From: Myxococcus sp. CA023
Lineage (GTDB): Bacteria; Myxococcota; Myxococcia; Myxococcales; Myxococcaceae
DNA length: 64,000 nt
Reading direction: 5' to 3'
Assembly (NCBI RefSeq): GCF_010998615.1
Contig: NZ_JAAEAH010000011.1
Coordinates: forward strand, 1-64,000
A program made the position numbers and the translations under genes. This document shows, in pieces, positions 15,000-25,596 of the stretch (position 1 is the stretch's first letter; each line of letters begins with the position of its first letter). Below the pieces are notes generated by a model, which did no database searches, was not told the DNA's origin, and saw nothing but the letters and a program-made list of their open reading frames with translations.

Positions 15000-16193
15000 A
15001 TGGAGCCCCTCTTCACGCCCGAGCAACTGGCGGAGATTCACGCCTTCCACCAGCCCTATTACATCCGGGCCGCGGTGGGGCCTTTCGCCAACTTGGCCCT
15101 GATGCTGCTCATGTTGGGCGTACTCGTCCAACCGCTCCACCGTCTGGCCGTGGCGGCCGCTGCGGGCCTGGAGCGGCGGCTCGGCTTCCTCCGGACGGCG
15201 CCGGTCAGCCGCGCCTTCTTCCACGCCATGGACCGGCTGTGGGGCGAGCCCGGCTGGGGCGCGGCGGTGCTCTTCGCCCTCTTCACGGACCTGTTCGTGT
15301 CGCTCGTCTACCTGCCGGTGGACGTCTGGTTCAGCTACACGCTGGAGCACCGGCACGGCATGTCCACGCAGACGCCCGCCACCTTCGCCTATGACATGGT
15401 CAAGGCCCAACTGCTGGCGGCCTTCGCCATCTCCGCGCTCGTCATCGGCATGTTCGGCCTGGCGCGCAAGCTGCGCCACTGGTGGCTGGTGCTGGGCGTG
15501 CCCGTGGCCCTGCTGCTCCTCGTCTCCGGAACGCTGGACCCGTACCGCAGCCGACTCTTCTTCAACCAGAAGCCGCTGCCCGAGGGGCCCCTGCGCACCC
15601 GAATCGTGGACCTCATGGGACAGGCGGACATCACCTTCGCCGACGTCCTCGTGGAGGAGACCTCCGTCTCCTCGCGCCGGCTGCAGGCCTACTTCGCCGG
15701 GCAGGGCCCCACGCGCACCATCGTCCTCAACGACATCATCCTCAAGGAACTCTCCGAGGACGAAGTGCTGGCCGCAGTGGCCCACGAAGCAGGCCATGTG
15801 AATGAGTCGAAGTGGCCCGCCCGCATCGCCTCATCGCTGATGCTGGTGGCCCTGCTCTTCGCGCTCGACCGCCTCTTGCGCCTGTCCGCGTCGCGGGGCT
15901 GGTTCGGCGCCACCCACTTCGCGGACATCCGCAACCTGCCCCTCATCTCCCTGCTCTTCTTCCTCCTCGTGCTGACGGCCAAGCCCATCTCGGGTGCCTT
16001 CTCCCGGGAACGTGAGCGTGAAGCGGACCGCTATGCCCTGCGGCTCACGGGTGACGTGGACGCCTTTCGGCACATGCTGGTGAAGGCCGCACGCGTCAAC
16101 AAGATGGACCCCGAGCCCCCCCGCTGGGTCGTCCTCAAGGGCATGAGCCATCCGCCCATCGGCGAACGGATTGCGTCGCTTCCCACGCCCTGA
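15000..16193 (+). CDS. M48 family zinc metalloprotease (Ste24/CAAX protease-like)
   Basis: This 397-residue integral membrane metalloprotease has the HEAGH motif at 262-266 (zinc ligands His262 and His266, catalytic Glu263). A third ligand, about Glu341, lies in EREREADRYAL. About six hydrophobic segments flank the catalytic region, two of them after it. The layout and VSSRRLQAYFAG region match the Ste24/CAAX prenyl protease 1 subgroup more closely than HtpX, which is shorter. Bacterial members take part in membrane protein quality control. The ATG at 15000 follows the TPR lipoprotein gene by 60 nt on the same strand, so co-transcription is possible. Confidence 0.9.
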   Translation: MEPLFTPEQLAEIHAFHQPYYIRAAVGPFANLALMLLMLGVLVQPLHRLAVAAAAGLERRLGFLRTAPVSRAFFHAMDRLWGEPGWGAAVLFALFTDLFVSLVYLPVDVWFSYTLEHRHGMSTQTPATFAYDMVKAQLLAAFAISALVIGMFGLARKLRHWWLVLGVPVALLLLVSGTLDPYRSRLFFNQKPLPEGPLRTRIVDLMGQADITFADVLVEETSVSSRRLQAYFAGQGPTRTIVLNDIILKELSEDEVLAAVAHEAGHVNESKWPARIASSLMLVALLFALDRLLRLSASRGWFGATHFADIRNLPLISLLFFLLVLTAKPISGAFSREREREADRYALRLTGDVDAFRHMLVKAARVNKMDPEPPRWVVLKGMSHPPIGERIASLPTP

Positions 16194-16320
16194 AACAGCG
16201 GTCGACAGGTGGGCTCCCCCCTCCCCTTCCGGCCACGCCTCTTCCCCGAGCCCACCCGCCGACTGCCTCCACCCGGCGACTCCCCGCCAGCCGGGTGGCC
16301 CCACTCCCCCCGACTCCGGC

Positions 16321-16360
16321 ACTACGGCACTACGGCACTACGGCACTACGGCACTACGGC
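16321..16360. repeat. Tandem repeat, five perfect copies of the 8-mer ACTACGGC
   Basis: The array lies between two convergent genes. Its right end overlaps the 3' end of the SycD-like gene: on the minus strand each unit contains TAG, and one such TAG (16354-16356) is that gene's stop codon. Since 8 is not a multiple of 3, changes in copy number shift the frame of anything translated through the array, but they leave the stop codon in place. Confidence 0.9.
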
Positions 16361-16875
16361 TGCGAGTCCTCCTTCAGCTTCTCCACCGCCACCAAGGTGA
16401 TGGCCTTCACCAGCGCCCGCGCCCGGCGGCCGCCCGCCGTCTCTCCATGCGGGTCCGCCTCCACCGCGTTCGCCAGGTCGGTGAAGCCCTGGCGCTCTCC
16501 CTTGCGGAGGTAGAGCTCACCCCGGTTGGCCAGCGCCACCGGGTTGTCGGGCTCACGCTCCAGCGCGACGCTGTACTCGGCGATGGCGTCTTCCAGCTTG
16601 CCCAGCTTCTGGTACACGGTGCCCAGCGCCGCCCGCGCCGCCGCGTCCTTCGGGTTTCCCTCCACCAGGCCTTCGAAGAGGATGCGGGCTTCCTCCAGAC
16701 GTCCCGCCGCCGCCAGGTCACAACCCACCTGGGCAATGGCCTTCGCTTCCTCGAAGGTCATCCCCTCCACTTCGGCCCACGTCGCCTCTCCCCGGGCGAA
16801 CGCCTTCAAGCCCTGCACCGCGCCGCGCTGCATCCGCATGGCCACCGCTCCCTCGTGTTTGATGATGCGTCCCAT
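16354..16875 (-). CDS. TPR protein resembling SycD/LcrH class II type III secretion chaperones
   Basis: The protein has 173 residues, close to the 160-170 of SycD/LcrH/IpgC chaperones. A WAEVEGMTFEEAKAIAQVG segment precedes three TPR units (about residues 43-76, 77-110 and 111-144). Characteristic features are LAAAGRLEEARILFEGL, LGTVYQKLGKLEDAIAEYS and ALEREPDNPVALANRGELY. Class II chaperones bind the hydrophobic translocator proteins of type III secretion before export. The gene starts 6 nt after the stop of a gene with HrpF/NolX-like repeats, which is the arrangement expected for a chaperone/translocator pair. A generic TPR role cannot be excluded. The stop codon lies in an 8-bp tandem repeat. 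Confidence 0.7.
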   Translation of the reverse strand: MGRIIKHEGAVAMRMQRGAVQGLKAFARGEATWAEVEGMTFEEAKAIAQVGCDLAAAGRLEEARILFEGLVEGNPKDAAARAALGTVYQKLGKLEDAIAEYSVALEREPDNPVALANRGELYLRKGERQGFTDLANAVEADPHGETAGGRRARALVKAITLVAVEKLKEDSQP

Positions 16876-16881
16876 GACGGC

Positions 16882-18354
16882 TCAGGCGCTCCGCAGGTTG
16901 GAGATGGCCGTCTTCGCCATCTCGTGGAACTTCGAAGACATGTTGCTCATCAGGTCGAACATCGCCTTGCGCTTCTCCACCAGCCGCTGAAGGCGCAGCT
17001 CCAGCTCCTGCATGCTGCTCTCCAGCTTCGCGCCGGCCTTCCGGTCCGACTCACCGTTGCCCAACGAGGCCCGCTGCTCGCGCACGTTCGCCATCTGCTC
17101 CATCACGTCGAGAATCTCCTCGTCCGTGTCGCTGGAGATGGACATCAAGATGGCTTGAATCTTGTCCTCGATGCTCATGTTGGGGTTGTCGACGATGCTC
17201 CGCACATTCGACGAAGCGCCGCCCACCGGCCGGCTTCCGCCAGAGCCACTCGCGGGCTGCGTTCCGGATGACGCCTGCGCCGTGTCTGCCTGTCGCAGCG
17301 CGGCCGTGACATCCGGCCGGCCCACGATGCCATCCCGCGGCCCCACGCCCGCGGCCATCTCCAGCCGGTCGTAGTAGGCGGGGTGGTCCTTGAAGAACTG
17401 CGCGGCGCGCTTCAGCGTCGACGATGCGGCCGGGCTGTTCAGGATGGCGTCCAGATTGTCGCGCGTGAGCACGTTGTCCCGGGCCCCCACCGCGGTATCG
17501 AAGGTGTCCCAGTTCGCGTTCAGCACGCGCAATGCGTCGTGGTACTCGTGAAAGTCCGGGTCCAGCGGGCTCGCCGTCGAGGTCGGCGGACTGCCCGGCA
17601 CAGGCGCGGAGCCACCGCCGCCGGACGTGCCACCCGTCCCCGGCGCCGTCGTGCCACCACCGCCGGGCGTGCATCCCGTCCCGGGAGGCGTCGTGCCACC
17701 GCTTCCAGGGCGCACGGGCCGGCCATACCGCGCGAACTCCGCATCCACCGCCGTGAGTTCGCGCTGCAGGTCCTTCACCGAGAAGGTGTCGAGGTTGTAC
17801 AGCGGAGAGAAGACGCCAATCCTCGCCAGCGGCCCCTGACGGTCGAGCCGCTCGAAGAGGGCCGTGTTGTCCACCATGAAGCGGGCCGCGTCCCGCAACT
17901 GAGGTGACAGGCTGGAGTCCGTGGAGATGCGCTGCAGGTCCTTCTTCGACAGCGAGCCGCTCTTCTTTCCATCCAGCAGGTCCAACTGCTGGAAGTTCGC
18001 CTCCAGCACCTTCAGTGCGTCTGAGTAGTCGAGCATCTTCGGATCCAACGGGCTGCTGCCCGGATTCAGGATGGGCGACGAGGACGCGGAGGGCGCGTAG
18101 CCGCTGCCAGCCTTCGAGCTGCCCGAGGAGGACGCGTGGTACTCCGTCTTCGCGGGCGGGTTCTTCGACAGCTCCTGCGCCACGCCCATGGCGCCACTGG
18201 CCGCCAGCATGACGTTGCCCGTCGCGGCCCCCGCCGCGGCCTTGATGGAGTTGGTGATGAGCGGCGGCAATCCCAGCGCGTTGCCCGCGAAATCCACCGC
18301 GGTGGACATGGGGCCAGCCAGCAGGTTGGCCGCACCTTTGAGGAAGTCGAGCAT
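16882..18354 (-). CDS. Two-repeat HrpF/NolX-like protein, candidate type III translocator or secreted protein
   Basis: This 490-residue protein has no signal peptide. Residues 5-60 are Ala/Gly-rich and hydrophobic, suited to membrane insertion. Two homologous units lie at about 101-200 and 262-360; both begin SPLDP and continue YSDALKVLEANF or YHDALRVLNANW, then xxxLSKKDLQ or xxxLTRDNLD and a dAArFfxxxxxyxxRL pattern. This is the repeat type seen in HrpF/NolX translocator-like proteins of plant-associated bacteria. A Gly/Thr/Pro linker with three TPPGTG-like units (about 218-255) separates them. The C-terminal 100 residues (from SIEDKIQAILMSI) are a coiled coil. The following gene encodes a SycD-like chaperone. 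No other type III genes are in the window. Confidence 0.65.
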   Translation of the reverse strand: MLDFLKGAANLLAGPMSTAVDFAGNALGLPPLITNSIKAAAGAATGNVMLAASGAMGVAQELSKNPPAKTEYHASSSGSSKAGSGYAPSASSSPILNPGSSPLDPKMLDYSDALKVLEANFQQLDLLDGKKSGSLSKKDLQRISTDSSLSPQLRDAARFMVDNTALFERLDRQGPLARIGVFSPLYNLDTFSVKDLQRELTAVDAEFARYGRPVRPGSGGTTPPGTGCTPGGGGTTAPGTGGTSGGGGSAPVPGSPPTSTASPLDPDFHEYHDALRVLNANWDTFDTAVGARDNVLTRDNLDAILNSPAASSTLKRAAQFFKDHPAYYDRLEMAAGVGPRDGIVGRPDVTAALRQADTAQASSGTQPASGSGGSRPVGGASSNVRSIVDNPNMSIEDKIQAILMSISSDTDEEILDVMEQMANVREQRASLGNGESDRKAGAKLESSMQELELRLQRLVEKRKAMFDLMSNMSSKFHEMAKTAISNLRSA

Positions 18355-18556
18355 GAACCCTCTCGCGCGACGGGGTTGAAGTGGACGCCGCGCAGTCGTC
18401 CTTCGGACGGGACCGCTGGATTGCAGCGGCGGTGCCGTCCGTGGGCGTGGGAGGCACCCAGCGAATTCCGGCGGTTAGCACGCACCGAAGCAGGGGCACG
18501 TCCCCAGGCGCGGACGGAGCGGTCCACGACGAAGGATTGCGGTTAAGTTCCGCGGC

Positions 18557-19012
18557 ATGCGCACCATGGGCCTGGACCTGGGCACCAAAACCATTGGAGT
18601 GGCCGTCTCGGACGGCCTGGGCCTCACGGCTCAAGGCGTCACCACCGTTCGCCGCACGTCGCTCAAGGCGGACCTCGCGGCGCTGGCCACCGTCGCGAGC
18701 GAACACGAGGTGACCCACGTCGTGCTGGGCCTGCCGCTCAACATGGACGGCAGCGAGGGCCCGCGCGCCGAGGCGTCCCGGAAGTTCGCGGACACCCTGG
18801 CCCAGTCGCTGGGGGTGACGGTGGAACTATGGGACGAGCGGCTGTCGACCGTGGCCGCCACACGGACCCTGCTTGAGGCGGACGTCAGCCGGGCCCGTCG
18901 CCGGGAGGTCATCGACCAGGTGGCCGCGCAGTTCATCCTCCAGGGATGGCTGGACGCCCACCGGCCGCCTGTTACCGACTACCACCCCGACGACTACGAC
19001 TCGGAGCCCTGA
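18557..19012 (+). CDS. ruvX: Holliday junction resolvase-like protein RuvX/YqgF
   Basis: The 151-residue product is of standard size for the family. It has the RNase H-fold N-terminus (GLDLGTKTIGVAVSDGLG, with the first catalytic Asp at residue 7), the VVLGLPLNMDGSEG loop, WDERLSTVAATRTL with the second acidic site, and a late Asp in VIDQVAAQFIL. YqgF/RuvX is an essential nuclease in E. coli, linked to processing of the 5' end of pre-16S rRNA as well as Holliday-junction resolution. It is probably cytoplasmic. ATG 18566 is an alternative start. It is divergent from the HrpF-like gene and converges on the glycosyltransferase gene with a 31-nt gap. Confidence 0.93.
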   Translation: MRTMGLDLGTKTIGVAVSDGLGLTAQGVTTVRRTSLKADLAALATVASEHEVTHVVLGLPLNMDGSEGPRAEASRKFADTLAQSLGVTVELWDERLSTVAATRTLLEADVSRARRREVIDQVAAQFILQGWLDAHRPPVTDYHPDDYDSEP

Positions 19013-19043
19013 GGGGGCTTGAGGGCCCCTCCAGGCACCCGCG

Positions 19044-20630
19044 CTACGGCTGACGCCGATACACGTGCAACGGCGCGGTGAAGCCATCCAGCTTCTGGTA
19101 GGCCACGCCGTCCAGCACCAGCGAGCGCTCCTCCAGCTTCACGCCCGCGTCATTCGCCAGTGCTCCACCGTCGAAGCGGACCAGCACCTCCGGACGGGCC
19201 TCCTGCATGCGCTGGCGGAAGGTGTCCCAGCGCACGCGCGCCAGCCGCTCCTCGGGAAGACCGGAGAAGAAGGCCAGCTGCAGGTCCATGTAGTCCGGGT
19301 CGATGTCGAGCGCGGCGGCCCCACCCTTGGCGGCGACCTCCGCCTTCAGGAACTTCGCCACCTGCATCAGCGCCACGGGATTCGTGGACGTGGGGCTGAT
19401 GGGGCGCATCGTGGTCTGCAGCGGCCCGTCGGCACGGAACGTATAGACGCCCATCGCCACCGGCACGGCCACGGCGACCAGCACCGTCACGCCCGCCAGG
19501 GCCTTGCGCAGCACGGGCCCTCCACGCGTTGCCACCAGCCCGGCGAAGCCGAAGGCCACGAAGACGGGGACCAGCGCGACCTGCGTCACCGTGAAGCGGC
19601 CCAGCGGAACGAAGGTCAGCAGCACCGCCGCCCGGAAGGTGAAGTAGGCAGCGGGAAGCACCGCCGCGGCCACCAGCCAGCGCGTGTCCGGACGCGAGCG
19701 CCACGCGCGAACCATGCCCGCCATGCCCAGCAACGCGACGAGAGGCGACAGCGTGAGCAAGGCGATGCCGGGCCAGAACCCCAGCTGCTGCAGCCGCCAG
19801 AGCACGTTCGAGCCCGAGCCCAGGGACGACTTCACCCAGTTGCGGTGGAAGTCCTCCACCGCCGCCACCGGGAAGAACGGGTTGCCGTGCATCAGCTCAT
19901 TTCCCTGCATCCACAACAGGGGGAACGGCAGGCACACCAGGCCGAAGCCCACGGCCCGGGTCAGCGACACCACCTTGTCCTGGCTGCTGAAGCACAACGC
20001 CACCGTAAGCAGCGGGATGTACATCCACGCGTCGTAGCGAAGCGCGCACGCCAGGTTGAGCATCAACGCCGCCTGGAACAGGGGCAGGAAGCGGTTGTCG
20101 TCTACGCCTTCCGCGTACAGCGCGAAGGTGGCCAGCATGAAGAAGAGGGACACCGCCTCGCTGCTGGCCGTGGTGGAGAACTGCATGTGCATGCCCCACG
20201 CCGCGAAGGACAGGCCAGCCACCACGCCCGCGCGCCAGCCGAAGAGCCGGCGCGTCAGCGCGAACAGCGGCACCACCGACAGCACGCCGAACAGCAGGCT
20301 CACCACACGGCCCGCGACCTCCCGGTCGAACACCGACAGCGCCGCGCCCACCAGGTACATGTGCAACGGACCGAACTGGTAGGCCCCGTCCCCATAGGCG
20401 GTGATGATGTGCGGCGCCCGCAACCAGCGCTCCGCCAGCTCCGTGCGCACCACCGCGTCACCGAAGAGGTTTTCGTTGACGAAGAACACGCCCAGCCGCG
20501 GCACCAGCGCCGCCACCAGCAACAGCCCGACGAGCAGCCAGGTGCCTGGCTCGTGCTGAGGGGCAGGCACCGCCGACAGGCCAGGTGCGTGGGGAGGCGA
20601 AACGGAGAGGGGGGCGGGGGCGGTGGCCAT
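19044..20630 (-). CDS. GT39/ArnT-like polytopic glycosyltransferase
   Basis: This 528-residue integral membrane protein has about 11-12 transmembrane segments followed by a soluble C-terminal domain of about 110 residues. After the first helix there is an acidic loop (NENLFGDAVVRTELAERWL), and then FGPLHMYLVGAAL, the layout of GT39/ArnT/PMT-type enzymes that use polyprenyl-phosphate sugars on the periplasmic face. The acceptor is unknown. I prefer ATG 20630 (MATAPAP). A GTG at 20714 would overlap the upstream stop by 4 nt and add 28 residues that do not resemble the family, so the start is uncertain. It is co-directional with the exported-protein gene upstream. Confidence 0.8.
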   Translation of the reverse strand: MATAPAPLSVSPPHAPGLSAVPAPQHEPGTWLLVGLLLVAALVPRLGVFFVNENLFGDAVVRTELAERWLRAPHIITAYGDGAYQFGPLHMYLVGAALSVFDREVAGRVVSLLFGVLSVVPLFALTRRLFGWRAGVVAGLSFAAWGMHMQFSTTASSEAVSLFFMLATFALYAEGVDDNRFLPLFQAALMLNLACALRYDAWMYIPLLTVALCFSSQDKVVSLTRAVGFGLVCLPFPLLWMQGNELMHGNPFFPVAAVEDFHRNWVKSSLGSGSNVLWRLQQLGFWPGIALLTLSPLVALLGMAGMVRAWRSRPDTRWLVAAAVLPAAYFTFRAAVLLTFVPLGRFTVTQVALVPVFVAFGFAGLVATRGGPVLRKALAGVTVLVAVAVPVAMGVYTFRADGPLQTTMRPISPTSTNPVALMQVAKFLKAEVAAKGGAAALDIDPDYMDLQLAFFSGLPEERLARVRWDTFRQRMQEARPEVLVRFDGGALANDAGVKLEERSLVLDGVAYQKLDGFTAPLHVYRRQP

Positions 20631-20710
20631 GACGCGCGGCAGGATACGCAGGCACGGCCCAAAGCCAAGCCAACGCCCATTGTTCCCTTGCTCGGGGAGC
20701 GCGGCCGATT

Positions 20711-21673
20711 TCACGGTGCGCGAACCTGCTCCCCTTCCGATATCCAGGGGGCTGCAATCATTTCAGGGTGCGCCGGGGCCAAGGGGCTGCCGGACTCCAG
20801 CGTCACCCGCGTGCGGCGGACCACCTCCAGCCGCCGGGCGCCCTGCGTCCCCAGTTCGGCGCGCGACGTGTAGCTGACCTCCAGCCGCTCGGGAAATGGG
20901 CGGCTCAGGTCGAAACGCAGCTCGCCCTCGGCCCTGGGGGTTGGAGGGCCGTCCGCGCCCTGGGACAGAAGGAGGAAGCGCACCCGGCCGCGGGCTCCAT
21001 CCAGCTCCACCAACTCGTATCTGACAACGGCCAGCCCTCCCTCCATGGCTCGCGCCACGACCCAGCGCGCTCCTGCTCCCACGGGCTCTTCTGGAAACCG
21101 CGGGGTGACGAGCCAGTCCGAGGACAGCGCCGCCCGCACCAGGGTGCTCAATGCCGCGGAAGCCCCTTGCCCCAGTTGCATCCATGCCTGAACCGGCGTC
21201 CCCCGGTCGGAGAGCACCACGGCGCCATCCCGGCCACTCACCGCGCCCAGTTCCTCCGCCAACCGCCACGCGGGCTCCATCCCCTCATCGTCCACGGCGC
21301 GGACCTCGGGACGCCCCACCCGCACCTGGTAACGCGCCTGTCCCCGTCCCGCCCCCGCCTGCCATTCCACGTAGAGCGGCACCGCGACCTCGGGGCCGTA
21401 CTCCGTTCGCAGCTCGCTGCTGGCCCCCGCGCCCAGCACCGTCTCAACCTCAGGTGACACCGACACCACCAGGCCCTGGCCCCACCCTGGCCGCTGCGCC
21501 AGCCGCAGCGCGCGGCGTGGTGCGCGCCCCGCATCGAGCAGCGCCGTCGCCACCACGTCTCCCTCCGCATGAGGGACTGTTGCTTGGACCCATGCGCCAA
21601 GAAGACAGGTTGCAACGAGCAGGACAGGCACCAGGAGACTCCGAGGAAGGACAGGCGCCGCGCCCCGTTGCAT
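20711..21673 (-). CDS. Exported protein of unknown function
   Basis: The product has 320 residues with an N-terminal signal peptide (SLLVPVLLVATCLLGAWV, cleavage probably after VQA). The mature part is rich in beta-strand pattern, and its central GARWVVARAMEGGLAVVRYELVEL and RAEGELRFDLSRPFPERLEV segments resemble DUF6263-like periplasmic proteins. I do not recognise a specific function. It lies directly upstream of the glycosyltransferase gene on the same strand with at most an 80-nt gap, so the two probably share a transcript and may act in the same envelope process. Confidence 0.75.
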   Translation of the reverse strand: MQRGAAPVLPRSLLVPVLLVATCLLGAWVQATVPHAEGDVVATALLDAGRAPRRALRLAQRPGWGQGLVVSVSPEVETVLGAGASSELRTEYGPEVAVPLYVEWQAGAGRGQARYQVRVGRPEVRAVDDEGMEPAWRLAEELGAVSGRDGAVVLSDRGTPVQAWMQLGQGASAALSTLVRAALSSDWLVTPRFPEEPVGAGARWVVARAMEGGLAVVRYELVELDGARGRVRFLLLSQGADGPPTPRAEGELRFDLSRPFPERLEVSYTSRAELGTQGARRLEVVRRTRVTLESGSPLAPAHPEMIAAPWISEGEQVRAP

Positions 21674-22365
21674 ACGCCATGCTCAGAGGCCCTCCCTCCC
21701 GTGCACGCCCTTGCACCGTCCAGAATGGGAGACGCTGCAAGTGAAGCAGAGGCTGCACCGGGCCGGACACGGATGAACCGTGTCGCGTTTCATTCAGTGG
21801 AGGGCGCGCCAACGGCGAGCCCCCTTCCTGCACGCCCTGATGTCTCATCCGGTATGCCTGGTTGCGGCGAGCCCTTGGACTGCGGGCCCCTTTCCCGCGC
21901 GCCCGATAGGTACCCGACGCCCATCCCGCATGGCCGCTCGCCTGCTTTCATGCATGCGACGCCAGCCTCGTCCGTGAAGGCTCCGCGCCGACATGTCGAG
22001 TGAAAGGGCACGCTGCCCCACAACCCACACGAGCATTGCTGCTGCCGGGCGCCGAGGAAATAACCGTTCAGGCGTTCACTACCCCTCGTGCAGCCGGTGT
22101 GCGCCTACCCCCGTGGGCGAGGGCCCTTATAATCAAGATGCCTTTTCACCCCGTGGAGGGGGTGCGCCTCCGGGCGTTCCACCCCTGACACGAGCGTAAC
22201 GCGCGGTCCCACTCCGCGGCGGGGTCCCGAAGGGGCAGCAGGGCTGTCGTGCCTGGGACCTCGTCGGGGTGGGTATGGAATGGCAGTCATGCCCTCCAGG
22301 TTGACCATTTTGGCCCCCCTGTCGGCGCGGCTTTCCGCGTCCCCGGGTGGCTCCGAGGGAGAGAC
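21674..22365. other. Intergenic region, 692 nt, upstream of prkA
   Basis: No open frame here has a recognisable product or a ribosome-binding site. It holds the divergent control regions of the exported-protein gene (leftward) and prkA (rightward). Visible elements are a TATAAT hexamer at 22128-22133 and a small hairpin (CACCCC 22147-22152, GGGGTG 22159-22164). If the hexamer is used, prkA has a leader of about 230 nt. I see no tRNA or clear sigma-54 -24/-12 pair. Confidence 0.6.
22128..22133 (+). promoter_or_regulatory. Possible -10 hexamer (TATAAT) for the prkA operon
   Basis: This is a consensus TATAAT in otherwise GC-rich DNA, about 230 nt before the prkA start. No good -35 lies 16-18 nt upstream, so it would need an activator or another sigma factor. 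Confidence 0.3.
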
Positions 22366-24429
<2,064 letters not shown>

Positions 24430-24451
24430 CACCAGAGAGGGGCGAGCCGTC

Positions 24452-25561
24452 GTGACCTTGAAGATCCACCAGGACCACTCCCGCTTCAAACAGATCGTCC
24501 GGGGGAAGATCAAAGCCAACCTGCGCAAGTACGTGCAGAAGGGCGAGATGATTGGGAAGAAGGGGAAGGACGCCATCTCCATCCCCATCCCCTTCATCGA
24601 CATCCCCCGCTTCAAGTACGGCCACAAGGAACAGGGTGGCGTCGGACAGGGTGACGGCGAGGTCGGCCAGCAGCTCGGCCCCGGGGCGGTGGAGCCCGGG
24701 GAAGGCAAGCAGGCCGGCCAGGGCGAAGGCGACCACGCCATGGAGGTGGACGTCACGCTCGACGAGCTCGCCCAGATTCTGGGCGAGGAGCTGCAGCTGC
24801 CCAACATCGAGCGGCGGCAGAACGAGCGCATCATCACCCAGAAGATCCGCTACACCGGCGTCAACACCACCGGCCCGGAGTCGCTGCGGCACTTCAAGCG
24901 GACCTTCAAGCAGGCCCTGCGGCGGCAGATTGCCGCTGGCACGTATGACCCGGCGCGGCCCGTCATCATCCCCACGCGCGAGGACCGCCGCTACCGCAGC
25001 TACAAGCTCCAGGACCTGCCCGAAACGAACGCGGTCATCATCTACATGATGGACGTATCCGGCTCCATGGGTGACGAGCAGAAGGAGATCGTCCGCATCG
25101 AGAGCTTCTGGCTCGATACGTGGCTGCGCCACCAATACAAGGGCCTGGAGGCGCGCTACATCATCCACGACGCGGTGGCACGCGAGGTGGACCGCGACAC
25201 GTTCTTCCACACCCGCGAGTCCGGCGGGACGATGATCTCCAGCGCGTACAAGCTCTGCCGGGACATCATCCTGGCGGACTACCCGAAGAGCGCGTGGAAC
25301 ATCTACCCGTTCCACTTCAGCGACGGGGACAACTGGAGCGCGGACGACACGCGGCAGTGCATTGAAATGCTGCGCAACGACGTGCTGCCCAACGTCAACC
25401 AGTTCGCCTACGGCCAGGTGGAGTCACCCTACGGCAGCGGCCAGTTCATCAAGGATTTGCGCGAGGCGGTGGGGGACACGCCCAACGTCGCGCTGAGCGA
25501 AATCGCGGACAAGGACGCCATCTACGCGTCCATCAAGGACTTCCTCGGCAAGGGCCGCTGA
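24452..25561 (+). CDS. yeaH: YeaH/YhbH family protein (DUF444), VWA-like
   Basis: This 369-residue protein is a typical DUF444 member. Its N-terminus is basic ([20 protein letters not shown]), a Gly/Gln-rich linker follows at about 65-95, and a von Willebrand A-like domain has the MIDAS-type motif DVSGSMG (Asp201, Ser203, Ser205) and later [13 protein letters not shown]. Family genes sit with prkA and spoVR and share their general-stress or sporulation control, though the molecular role is not settled. The start is GTG 24452. It is cytoplasmic by appearance. Spacing to both neighbours is short, so co-transcription is nearly certain. Confidence 0.93.
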   Translation: MTLKIHQDHSRFKQIVRGKIKANLRKYVQKGEMIGKKGKDAISIPIPFIDIPRFKYGHKEQGGVGQGDGEVGQQLGPGAVEPGEGKQAGQGEGDHAMEVDVTLDELAQILGEELQLPNIERRQNERIITQKIRYTGVNTTGPESLRHFKRTFKQALRRQIAAGTYDPARPVIIPTREDRRYRSYKLQDLPETNAVIIYMMDVSGSMGDEQKEIVRIESFWLDTWLRHQYKGLEARYIIHDAVAREVDRDTFFHTRESGGTMISSAYKLCRDIILADYPKSAWNIYPFHFSDGDNWSADDTRQCIEMLRNDVLPNVNQFAYGQVESPYGSGQFIKDLREAVGDTPNVALSEIADKDAIYASIKDFLGKGR

Positions 25562-25596
25562 CTTCAGCGGTCCTTTCCCACCGGAGCGACTGCCCG

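Noticed and set aside
16171-17271. A plus-strand frame running through the octamer repeat with HYGTTA-like residues
   Set aside because: The repeated residues come from the 8-bp array, and the rest is antisense to the SycD-like gene.
22270-22290. A sigma-54-like TGGCAG...TGCCC element before prkA
   Set aside because: The GG-to-GC spacing is 7 nt and not the required 10, so it does not fit a -24/-12 promoter.
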